Part shown: in pieces, positions 28,701-34,919 of the stretch
Numbering within the stretch: position 1 is the stretch's first letter
Layout of the letters: the number at the start of each line of letters is the position of its first letter
Source: an uncultured Clostridia bacterium
GTDB taxonomy: Bacteria; Bacillota; Clostridia; Lachnospirales; CAG-274
Reading direction: 5' to 3'
DNA: 64,000 nt
NCBI GenBank assembly: GCA_947630725.1
Contig: CANRIS010000007.1
Coordinates: forward strand, 1 to 64,000
Translations under genes and position numbers: made by a program
The notes under the pieces: model-generated
What the model was told of the DNA's origin: nothing
The model's database searches: none
The model's input: the letters and a program-made list of their open reading frames with translations, nothing else

Positions 28701-29029
28701 TCGTAAACGAAGGTGAACCCGTTGATCCCGATCCCGATAACCCTGACAAACCCGATCCCGATGATCCCGACAAGCCCGATCCTGACAAGCCCGTAATCAC
28801 TGCCGATGGCGATGCCGACAACAACGGCGCCCTTACGGCAAACGATGCGGCAGTAGCTCTCCTGCTCTCCAATCAGGCAGACTTTGCAGCAGCAAAGACG
28901 CTTGCCGATTCAAAGAATTGGAGCGCTGAAAAGGCTGACGTTGACGGAAACGGTCAGATAACAATGGACGATATAAGCCGGATCATGGCTAAAGTCCTTG
29001 ACAGCAGCAAAGCATTCACCAAGGCTTAA
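25769..29029 (+). CDS. Secreted PL1-type pectate lyase with linkers and dockerin
   Basis: The 1086-residue product has a signal peptide (residues 1-31), a fibronectin-like N-domain (about 32-120), and a PL1 catalytic beta-helix (about 130-540). The helix shows ITIEGIGNDAAVTGFGFLLRNAAGVEIRNIALL, LWIHNNDLFYGG, VSYNHFWDSGKSSLCG and YHHNWFDHSDSRHPRVRAMSVHIYNNYYDG with the catalytic RHPR arginine. Pro/Asp/Gly-rich linkers (about 570-650) lead to two beta-sandwich modules (about 655-770 and 785-985), a PDPDxP linker, and a dockerin (about 1010-1086, DADNNGALTANDAAV and DVDGNGQITMDDISR). It likely attacks homogalacturonan together with the preceding enzyme. Each gene has its own promoter, so they are not one operon. 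Confidence 0.92.
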   Translation: MKKSLKRMISAVVSAAMIISSLTVMNVTANAAEMSLTGAGWFESVYAEWLPVDGVAYYEAEIKSSGAADTEYETVDDELIRQYDKFNRVDVVGLKAGSYDLKVTAYDESGAAIASDTKTYEAKAYDRSGAAFSTKNNLTSAGNYSTEGVGAYKMDGTLKDGAKVFYVTPETAKTIKTDVVTSNKGATTTGEGIQTIIDLYQKGFDKTPIDFRIVGLISKDDLDHISSSKEGLQIKGKSTYSQLNITIEGIGNDAAVTGFGFLLRNAAGVEIRNIALLNFMDDGISIDTANSNLWIHNNDLFYGGPGGDSDQAKGDGSVDVKAKSTNVTVSYNHFWDSGKSSLCGMGEETADSLITYHHNWFDHSDSRHPRVRAMSVHIYNNYYDGNAKYGSASANDASLFVQNNYYRSCKFPVIIGGQGHEIGSEGKGTLSGEKGSPIKLSGNIMTGTYSYTDYTDSTTNFDGVKVDSASKKLGSEIKAVDGSSYNNFDTDTSKFDLAVKDLDEASAVPAKVMANAGRCQGGDIFHSFDQPTDDTNYSVNSVLKNKVIGYTSSVKVVGGTVKAGATNPGNTDAKDPSTTDPDYNDRDENNQGNAGKLPGEDQGSTGDTPGGTVTPVEPDDGNDPSAPDEPTPDLPSDDEEPDNPVEGNLIWDLTNGTNTLNAVVNGKEWSNAKDNPVTYDGKSLTKAIKMESSTTFEFSTGAAGKLTIVSFVESGLGKDGVIKLDGNNVTLDKSGITTVDLAAGNHKIQKNTTKTHIYYLAAALGGGTTSPTDPTDPPVTEPSYEGTTLEISEVVTENTDGKDSPNITYPKNADGSYSIDDKDTALTGNLIFPFEPQSKGKVVISGTFTPGGTNSGWTLVQIVGKETADAAELSDLFDFRAVSDKDISDNGAIGSKGNYNLRIGGGYKAGLDASISTSKTEYQFVIDLTNKTVKATIGGKSTEEIPFDDVSVDSISGVKFMTASGERTITMSVPEVLIVNEGEPVDPDPDNPDKPDPDDPDKPDPDKPVITADGDADNNGALTANDAAVALLLSNQADFAAAKTLADSKNWSAEKADVDGNGQITMDDISRIMAKVLDSSKAFTKA

Positions 29030-29066
29030 ATAAAAGAAGCATAAACACACTTTATCACACATTTAT

Positions 29067-29410
29067 AAGGCGTATCGGCAAAATCCGATACGCCTTTCAG
29101 CGTGTCGAAAAAATCGACACGCTGTCATCAAAATGCAGTCGCATTTTGATGAGACCCAAATGCGCGTGCCGGACAAGCCGGCGACTTCATTTGGATATAG
29201 GAATATAAATTTCAATTTGTTCCAAAAACTGCGTTTTTTCGCAAATTGAAATTTATTCCTCTGGCATCGGAAGAAAATCCGAACGCCTGAGCATAAGCGA
29301 AAGGCGGCGTTTGCCGTAGGCAAATGTGCTGAGGACGGACAAAGCTCACGTTCAGTGCTTTTCCTTGTGGAAAAGTTGCCTTTCGGGCAATCCGACATCT
29401 TTCGGACACT
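29067..29410. other. Cluster of consecutive perfect hairpins after the second pectate lyase gene
   Basis: The 572-base gap to yajC starts with back-to-back stem-loops: AAGGCGTATCGG/CCGATACGCCTT (29067-29096, may terminate the lyase), CAGCGTGTCGA/TCGACACGCTG (29098-29124), TCATCAAAATGC/GCATTTTGATGA (29125-29152), CCAAATG/CATTTGG enclosing GCCGG/CCGGC (29156-29194), and a long stem of 17-18 pairs (29200-29259). Weaker hairpins follow to about 29410, including TTTTCC/GGAAAA (29359-29374). No gene is visible. It may be a repetitive intergenic element or a structured RNA. Confidence 0.8.
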
Positions 29411-29539
29411 ACCTGCGGATCAAAGTCTGCGACGCTGTAAATAAGATATTTGTTGAATATTTTTCTTATTATGTAGATTTACTTTTTTGACAGTCTGCAA
29501 GGTGGTTCCCTTTGATTGAATAAAGATTGGTATAATATC

Positions 29540-29568
29540 TTGACGTAAAAGTAAATATAGGATATAAT
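29540..29568 (+). promoter_or_regulatory. Likely yajC promoter
   Basis: TTGACG and TATAAT lie 17 bases apart, about 34 bases before the yajC start codon. Confidence 0.7.
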
Positions 29569-29601
29569 TATAGTCAAATATTTAAGACTGGAGTGAAAAA
29601 A

Positions 29602-30057
29602 ATGTTATTTAGCTTATTAAACGGCGAGCTTAACGGAAGCCTTGCAGGGGCTGCCGAGGCTGTTACAAAAGCGGCAACTTCGGCATCGGGAAATGCGGCT
29701 CCCGCAAGAAGCGGCGGCCTTGGACCTATGTTCTGGGTGTTCTATATTGTATGTCTTGTTGCGCTTTTCTACTTTTTTGCCATAAGACCCAATAAAAAAC
29801 GTGAGCAGGAAAGACAGACCCTCCGCGAGGGAATAAAGCTTGGGGACTGGGTAGTTACCACAGCCGGATTCTATGGCAAGGTAGTAAATATATACGCAGA
29901 AGAATTTATGATAGAATTTGGCACAAACAAGGGAATAACCATACCCGTAAGAAAAGAAGAAGTCGTTGGCGTAAAGGAGCCGGGACTTGCCAACGAGCCT
30001 GCTCCTGTTGAGGTTGAGGATACTCCCAAAAAGAGAAAGTTTGGTCTTTTCAGATGA
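29602..30057 (+). CDS. yajC: Preprotein translocase subunit YajC
   Basis: The product (151 residues, longer than the usual 90-110) has one transmembrane segment at about residues 39-60 (MFWVFYIVCLVALFYFFAIRPNKK) with the family RPNKKREQERQTL motif, then the beta domain LKLGDWVVTTAGFYGKVVNI-like region and a Pro/Glu tail. YajC associates with SecDF. The Ala/Gly-rich N-terminal extension of about 35 residues is unusual. Start at ATG 29602 (GGAGTG ahead). It overlaps the next gene by four bases. Confidence 0.9.
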   Translation: MLFSLLNGELNGSLAGAAEAVTKAATSASGNAAPARSGGLGPMFWVFYIVCLVALFYFFAIRPNKKREQERQTLREGIKLGDWVVTTAGFYGKVVNIYAEEFMIEFGTNKGITIPVRKEEVVGVKEPGLANEPAPVEVEDTPKKRKFGLFR

Positions 30058-30968
30058 TAGACGCTGCTCTTTTGGGAACGGGAGGTATGATGCCTCTGCC
30101 GAACAGATGGCTTACGTCTCTTCTGGTGAGATATAACGGAAGAATGATACTTCTGGACTGCGGAGAGGGAACACAGATAACCGCAAGACTTCTCGGCTGG
30201 GGATTCAAGAATATTGACTGCATACTTATTACACATTTCCACGCAGACCATATTTCGGGACTGCCGGGAATGCTGCTGACAATAGGCAATTCCGACAGAA
30301 CCCGGCCCCTTACGATAATAGGCCCAAGAGGGCTTAAGCCGGTGGTGGAGGGAATGCGTAGGATCGCCCCCGAGCTGCCCTTTGAAATAAGGCTTGTGGA
30401 GACTGACGGAAACGGCTTTGAAACAGAGATCATAGGACTTAACGTAAAGGCAGTCAGGCTCAACCACAGAATACCCTGTCTGGGATATTCCTTCGAGCTT
30501 TCCCGAAAGGGAAGATTTATGACGGAAAGAGCCATAGAAAACGACATTCCTCTGAAATACTGGTCTATGCTCCAAAAAAATGACAGAGTAGAGGCTGAGG
30601 ACGGCAGAGTTTTTACGAGCGATATGGTTCTCGGGCCCGAAAGAAAGGGAATAAAGCTGTGCTATACCACCGACACAAGACCCACGGAGGGTATTGCGGA
30701 ATTTATAAAGGGAGCGGATCTCTTTATCTGCGAGGGTATGTACGGAGACCCCGAAAAGCTTAAAAGCGTGGAAGAAAAAAAGCATATGCTGTTTTCGGAG
30801 GCTGCGTCTCTCGCAAGATCGGGAGGTGTAAAGGAGCTGTGGCTTACCCACTATAGCCCTGCTCTCACAAATCCCAAAGCAGAGCTTTTTCATGCCAGAA
30901 ATATTTTCAAAAATACGAAGGCTGCTCATGACAGATTTTTAAAAACCCTCAGATTTGAAGACGAATAA
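30054..30968 (+). CDS. rnz: Ribonuclease Z (tRNA 3'-end processing)
   Basis: The 304-residue product is a beta-lactamase-fold nuclease. It contains the zinc motif THFHADHISGLPGML, the N-terminal LLDCGEGTQITARLLG, and the C-terminal GADLFICEGMYGD followed by LTHYSPAL. RNase Z trims tRNA precursors that lack an encoded CCA; both tRNA genes in this window lack CCA, which fits. It is coupled to yajC through an ATGA overlap. Confidence 0.95.
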   Translation: MIDAALLGTGGMMPLPNRWLTSLLVRYNGRMILLDCGEGTQITARLLGWGFKNIDCILITHFHADHISGLPGMLLTIGNSDRTRPLTIIGPRGLKPVVEGMRRIAPELPFEIRLVETDGNGFETEIIGLNVKAVRLNHRIPCLGYSFELSRKGRFMTERAIENDIPLKYWSMLQKNDRVEAEDGRVFTSDMVLGPERKGIKLCYTTDTRPTEGIAEFIKGADLFICEGMYGDPEKLKSVEEKKHMLFSEAASLARSGGVKELWLTHYSPALTNPKAELFHARNIFKNTKAAHDRFLKTLRFEDE

Positions 30969-30970
30969 CA

Positions 30971-31057
30971 AAGGCGGCCCACAAAGCCGTCTTTCTGCTT
31001 TTTTAATAAATTTATTTTATATACATAAGCTTTCTGTTCAGACAGAAAGGCGGTTTT
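30971..31057 (+). terminator. Tandem terminators after rnz
   Basis: GGCGGC/GCCGTC (30973-30991) precedes a T-rich stretch; a second perfect stem CTTTCTGT/ACAGAAAG (31030-31049) is followed by GCGGTTTTT. Both read forward, before the sigma-factor operon. Confidence 0.8.
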
Positions 31058-31155
31058 TGCGTATATATTTATAAGGCTGAGCTTATAAAAATAAACATTT
31101 GCATAGGCTTTAAGCGATTTGATAGGCGCATCCTTAAGATAAGGCAGGTGATAAG

Positions 31156-31728
31156 GTGACGGAGGATATCTGCAAAATGACCGATATTGAGGTTGTGCAG
31201 TCGGTACTCAAAGGAAACAAGGACGATTTTGAAGAGATAATAAAGCGATATAAAAATCTCGTTTTTGCCGTTATACACAGAATGACGACCGACTATGAGG
31301 AGGCAAACGACACGGCTCAGGAGGTTTTTATAAAAATATATAAAAATCTTGACAAATATAACAGCGAATACAGGTTTGCCACGTGGATAATAAAAATAAC
31401 GACAAATTATATTATAGATAAAAGACGGCGGAAAAAATACGAAATTGTCCCCATAGACGATATCGACTATGAGCTTTCGGGCGGCAGCACGCCTGAAGAA
31501 AGCTATATAGAAAACGAGAGAAAAAACGAGCTTATGAAGCTTATAGACGGACTGCCCCAAATGTACAGAGAACCTCTGCTTTTGTATCACAGAGACGGTC
31601 TGAGCTATCTCGAGATCGCCGACAGAACGAACGAATCCTTATCCAAGGTGAAAAACAGGATATTCAGAGGACGAAAAATACTGAAGGAAAGTCTTATGAA
31701 AGAGGGTGAAGGACATGGATTGCTTTGA
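31156..31728 (+). CDS. ECF-type sigma factor (sigma-70 family)
   Basis: The 190-residue protein has region 2 (LVFAVIHRMTTDYEEANDTAQEVFIKIYKNLDKYN, with RFATWIIKITTNYIIDKRRR) and region 4 (LPQMYREPLLLYHRDGLSYLEIADRTNESLSKVKNRIFRGRKIL). It starts at GTG 31156. The next gene, a zinc-finger anti-sigma candidate, overlaps its end by 14 bases, a typical ECF pair. The third gene of the unit is the ankyrin-GH43 fusion, so the regulon may respond to plant oligosaccharides. That link is inferred. Confidence 0.93.
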   Translation: MTEDICKMTDIEVVQSVLKGNKDDFEEIIKRYKNLVFAVIHRMTTDYEEANDTAQEVFIKIYKNLDKYNSEYRFATWIIKITTNYIIDKRRRKKYEIVPIDDIDYELSGGSTPEESYIENERKNELMKLIDGLPQMYREPLLLYHRDGLSYLEIADRTNESLSKVKNRIFRGRKILKESLMKEGEGHGLL

Positions 31729-31981
31729 TGCGGGAATTTTAATGCTTAAGGAGCTTGAAGGAACATCCGCCGAAAGAGAGAGGGAGGTTCTGGCGGCGCA
31801 TTTGCTGACGTGTCCGGCATGTATGAGACACTATAAATATCTGAGAAACGCAGTTTTCGGTGATGAGAACGAAAAACTCCAGACTCGGATACCGGTGGAT
31901 TTTGAAGTTCAGGTAATGACAAAAATTAGATATGTAAACGCCGTAACGGTCGTGACAACGAAGGTGAATAAAATAAAATGA
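31715..31981 (+). CDS. Short soluble anti-sigma factor with a zinc finger (zf-HC2)
   Basis: The 88-residue product has the HxxxCxxC zinc-binding signature AAHLLTCPACMRHY typical of anti-sigma factors, preceded by an acidic helix. Unlike most family members, no transmembrane segment is visible after the finger, so it should be cytoplasmic. The start at 31715 has GGGTGAAGGA ahead. It overlaps the sigma gene upstream and the ankyrin-GH43 gene downstream (ATGA). Confidence 0.8.
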   Translation: MDCFDAGILMLKELEGTSAEREREVLAAHLLTCPACMRHYKYLRNAVFGDENEKLQTRIPVDFEVQVMTKIRYVNAVTVVTTKVNKIK

Positions 31982-33864
31982 AGCTTATAGACGGAATAAT
32001 TAAAAACGACACCGAACTTATAAAAGAGGCTCTCAGAGAAGACCCCAAATGTGTGAACAAAACACAGGACGGTCTGTGCGGCGCATTTTATGCCGCAAGA
32101 GGCGGAAATATGGAGATAAACAAGCTTATGATAATAAACTCAATGACAAGCTACAATGTTCTTGACGACAACAGAAGAAGCGTTTTGTTTTATGCTGTGG
32201 AATCGGGAAACCCCGAGCTTTGCAGATATATTGTGGAAAGAGTGGGTCATTCTCCTCTTGCAGCCGACAAAAACGGAATAACCGCCTTTGAATATGCCCA
32301 CGAGCTGGGGAAAAAAGAGGTTCTTGAATACTTTGAAGAATACTGCGGATTCAAGTATGAGGAGGGGTACAAAAATCCCGTAAGGAGAGGCTTTTATCCC
32401 GATCCCTCCATAGTGAGAGTGGGAGACGACTATTATATGGTAAACTCCACCTTTGTATATTTCCCGTGTATACCCATATCCCATTCAAAGGATCTTGTTC
32501 ATTGGGAAATAATCGGCCACGCCATAACGAATCCCGACTGGGCGGAGCTTGAGGGACTTGACGGCGGCAGAGGATATTGGGCGCCCGATATATCCTATTA
32601 TAAAGGAAAGTTCTATATATGCGCCACCTACAGAAACAACGACAACGAAAAAATTGTAAGAAAACAAATGGTAACGAGATCAGACAGACCCGAAGGGCCA
32701 TATGAAAAGCCCGTGTTTATTGAGGTCGATGGAATAGACCCCTCCATTTTCAATGATGACGACGGAAACAGATATATGCTGCTGAACAGGGGGGCGAGCA
32801 TATTTAAGCTGAGCGATGACGCAAAGGAAAGGACTTCGGAGGTTTCGCTTTTGTATTACGGTGATAACAAGAGAGCGCCCGAAGGCCCTCATATTCTCAA
32901 AAAGGACGGCTGGTATTATCTCTTTCAGGCTGAGGGCGGCACAGGCCCCGGTCATATGATAAGCGTTTCGAGGAGCAGAGAGCTTTTCGGGGTATACGAA
33001 AGATGTCCCTACAACCCCATAATGACATACAGAGAAATTTTCAATCCCTACATAAGGCGCTGCGGCCACGGAAAACCCGTACAGACCGCTGACGGAAGAT
33101 GGTTTATTTTTTATCTGTGCGGCAGACTTCTGGACGGCAGGTATACCGTTCTGGGCAGAGAAACCTGCGTTGACGAGCTTGAATGGACTGCTGACGGCTG
33201 GCCTGTCATAAACAAGGGCAGAGGAGCGAGCGCATTTTCAAAGATGCCCCTCATATCCTCCGACAGCGTATGCAGAGACGAAATAAAGGACGACTTTGAC
33301 GGCGATGAGATAGGCTGCGAATGGTACAGTCTGAGAGGCAGAAAGGCCGAGACATTCGGTCTTGATAACAGCAGGCTTATTATAAAGGGCGATAGCTGCG
33401 GCCTTGATTCAACAAAATGCTCAAGTGTTCTTCTCCGCAGACAGGAAAGCTTTGCTTTTGAGGCAGACACCGTGGGCAGGTTCAGTCTCAGAGAGGGAGG
33501 CAGCGGCGGACTGACCTGTTATTATGACGAATACAGCTATTTTACGTTCGGCGTTACCCAAAAGGACGGAAAAAATTATGTCGAAATATGGGAAAAGGCA
33601 GGCTCCGATCTCAAAAAAAGCTTTTATAAAAAAACGGACAAAAAAGAATTTAAATTCGGCGTAGTTACCGAAGGGCTTAAGAGAAGTCTTTATCTTAACG
33701 ATGAGCTTGTATATACAATAGAAGATTCCTCTTATCTGAGCGATGAGGGAGTCAATATGGGAAAACGCTTTACCGGGGCAATGATGGGAGTGTTCTGCAC
33801 AGGCGAAGGCTCCGAGGCGGCTTTTGACTATTTCCGCACAAAGGTGCTGCCGTTCAGAGAGTAA
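31978..33864 (+). CDS. Cytoplasmic ankyrin-repeat / GH43 glycosidase fusion
   Basis: The product (628 residues) has no signal peptide. Residues 1-125 are ankyrin repeats (RRSVLFYAVESGNPELCRYIVERV, NGITAFEYAHELGKKEVLEYF). Residues from 135 form a GH43 five-bladed propeller: base Asp142 in FYPDPSIVRVGDDYYMV, the pKa-tuning Asp in EVDGIDPSIFND, and the acid Glu in RAPEGPHILKKDGWYYLF. The C-terminal 200 residues form a beta-sandwich (DDFDGDEIGCEWYSLRG), as in GH43 beta-xylosidase/arabinofuranosidase types. It probably hydrolyses imported xylo- or arabino-oligosaccharides; the substrate is not proven. It is the last gene of the sigma/anti-sigma operon and starts within the anti-sigma stop. The ankyrin fusion is unexpected. 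Confidence 0.85.
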   Translation: MKLIDGIIKNDTELIKEALREDPKCVNKTQDGLCGAFYAARGGNMEINKLMIINSMTSYNVLDDNRRSVLFYAVESGNPELCRYIVERVGHSPLAADKNGITAFEYAHELGKKEVLEYFEEYCGFKYEEGYKNPVRRGFYPDPSIVRVGDDYYMVNSTFVYFPCIPISHSKDLVHWEIIGHAITNPDWAELEGLDGGRGYWAPDISYYKGKFYICATYRNNDNEKIVRKQMVTRSDRPEGPYEKPVFIEVDGIDPSIFNDDDGNRYMLLNRGASIFKLSDDAKERTSEVSLLYYGDNKRAPEGPHILKKDGWYYLFQAEGGTGPGHMISVSRSRELFGVYERCPYNPIMTYREIFNPYIRRCGHGKPVQTADGRWFIFYLCGRLLDGRYTVLGRETCVDELEWTADGWPVINKGRGASAFSKMPLISSDSVCRDEIKDDFDGDEIGCEWYSLRGRKAETFGLDNSRLIIKGDSCGLDSTKCSSVLLRRQESFAFEADTVGRFSLREGGSGGLTCYYDEYSYFTFGVTQKDGKNYVEIWEKAGSDLKKSFYKKTDKKEFKFGVVTEGLKRSLYLNDELVYTIEDSSYLSDEGVNMGKRFTGAMMGVFCTGEGSEAAFDYFRTKVLPFRE

Positions 33865-33899
33865 TTATATATTTATAAGTATAAAATCTACAGGCGAGG

Positions 33900-33925
33900 G
33901 CTCCCGGACAATACGGGAGCTTTCG
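33900..33925 (+). terminator. Terminator after the ankyrin-GH43 gene
   Basis: Perfect arms GCTCCCG and CGGGAGC around GACAATA, followed by TTTCGTC. The T run is short, so strength is uncertain. Confidence 0.7.
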
Positions 33926-34025
33926 TCATAAAAGAAATAAGCGTGTCGTATTACATTATATATGGAAGAAACTCGTTACGGAACTTTATAGATCAGCCCG
34001 AATGTAAAAAAATTATTTTTAATAC

Positions 34026-34054
34026 TTGACAAGAATTAAAATATGTGTTAATAT
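34026..34054 (+). promoter_or_regulatory. Promoter of the tRNA pair
   Basis: TTGACA and TAATAT are separated by 17 bases and lie 20 bases before the tRNA-Glu gene. Confidence 0.75.
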
Positions 34055-34073
34055 TAACAGGCATTGAAGATAT

Positions 34074-34145
34074 GGCCCGTTGGTCAAGCGGTTAAGACGC
34101 GGCCCTCTCACGGCTGAAACATGGGTTCGATTCCCGTACGGGTCA
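34074..34145 (+). tRNA. tRNA-Glu (anticodon CTC)
   Basis: The acceptor GGCCCGT pairs with ACGGGTC, followed by discriminator A. The D arm contains the invariant AAGCGGTTAAGA, the anticodon loop is CTCTCAC with anticodon CTC on a CGGCC/GGCTG stem, and the T arm reads GGGTTCGATTCCC. No CCA is encoded. Confidence 0.96.
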
Positions 34146-34149
34146 TTTC

Positions 34150-34221
34150 GGCGCTATAGCCAAGTGGCTAAGGCAAGGGACTGCAACTCCCTGATCTCCG
34201 GTTCAAATCCGGATGGCGCCT
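34150..34221 (+). tRNA. tRNA-Cys (anticodon GCA)
   Basis: The acceptor GGCGCTA pairs with TGGCGCC and the discriminator is T, as expected for cysteine. The anticodon loop CTGCAAC gives GCA on an AGGGA/TCCCT stem; the T arm is CCGGTTCAAATCCGG. It begins 4 bases after tRNA-Glu, so both are on one transcript. No CCA is encoded. Confidence 0.97.
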
Positions 34222-34327
34222 CTTAAAGAAGGGCGTTTGTATCTTTTGCTTTATGCCGCAAGGATATGAATGCCTTTTATAGATTGTGGTGTTTGGCTTA
34301 TTTGTTTTGAATTTGTTGTTTTAAACA

Positions 34328-34360
34328 GACTTCTTCCTTATGGGAGGAAGTATTTTTTTT
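34328..34360 (+). terminator. Terminator of the tRNA unit
   Basis: CTTCTTCC and GGAGGAAG arms (one G-U pair) around TTATG are followed by a run of eight T. It lies about 107 bases after tRNA-Cys. Confidence 0.8.
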
Positions 34361-34822
34361 GCGAAATATTTTAAAAAACGACCGATTGTCCATAAAAAAT
34401 CGAACAAAGTTTTTATTTTTGTAACATTGAAAAACACAAAAATAACCTTATATAGGCATATAGGGATAATAAAGACAGGGGAAATGGCTGTATTTAGTAG
34501 AATATATGCGCTACCTTTACAGAGTATTTAAAATTGTTACAAGTTCTTTACAAATAAAAAAAAGGCTTGATTTCGGGCAAAAAAGGTGATATATTAAATA
34601 CAAGCCAAGGGGCGGAAGAAGAAAAACACATACTGCGCTTATACGGCGGAAAGCCTTTGATGCCGGTTGTTCCATGCATAGGCGGGCGAACGGCTCTGTC
34701 GCATAAAACGGCTCGGCCGGATCGTCTGAGCGTTCCGATGAGGTTTTTGAGCATAAAATCCGTGGGAATGCTCGTAAGTATCGGCGAATTGTTACATTTT
34801 TGTTACAATTAAAGTTTGTGTA
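34361..34822 (+). other. Gene-poor stretch with possible leader RNA before the stalk protein gene
   Basis: No convincing gene is seen: two opposing frames of 68-81 codons exist but lack family features. A second promoter-like pair TTGATT / TATATT with 17 bases between lies near 34567-34595. The sequence to about 34790 is richer in G and C than its surroundings and holds short complementary arms, so a leader or small RNA is possible. The proximal promoter starts at 34823. Confidence 0.4.
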
Positions 34823-34851
34823 TTGACTTGATTTCGACCCGGTGCTATAAT
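34823..34851 (+). promoter_or_regulatory. Strong proximal promoter of the stalk surface protein
   Basis: TTGACT and TATAAT lie exactly 17 bases apart, 69 bases before the ATG. It is close to the sigma-A consensus, consistent with high expression. Confidence 0.85.
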
Positions 34852-34919
34852 AACCATTGTAAAAGAGGTATTTATGCTCAGACCTCTACACCAAATATTT
34901 TCATTAAGGAGGAAAAAAA

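Noticed and set aside
29871..30929. A 352-codon minus-strand open frame
   Set aside because: It overlaps yajC and RNase Z, both with clear motifs on the plus strand, and shows no recognised family.
34567..34812. An 81-codon plus-strand open frame before the surface protein
   Set aside because: It has no ribosome site or family features, and another frame of similar length exists on the opposite strand.
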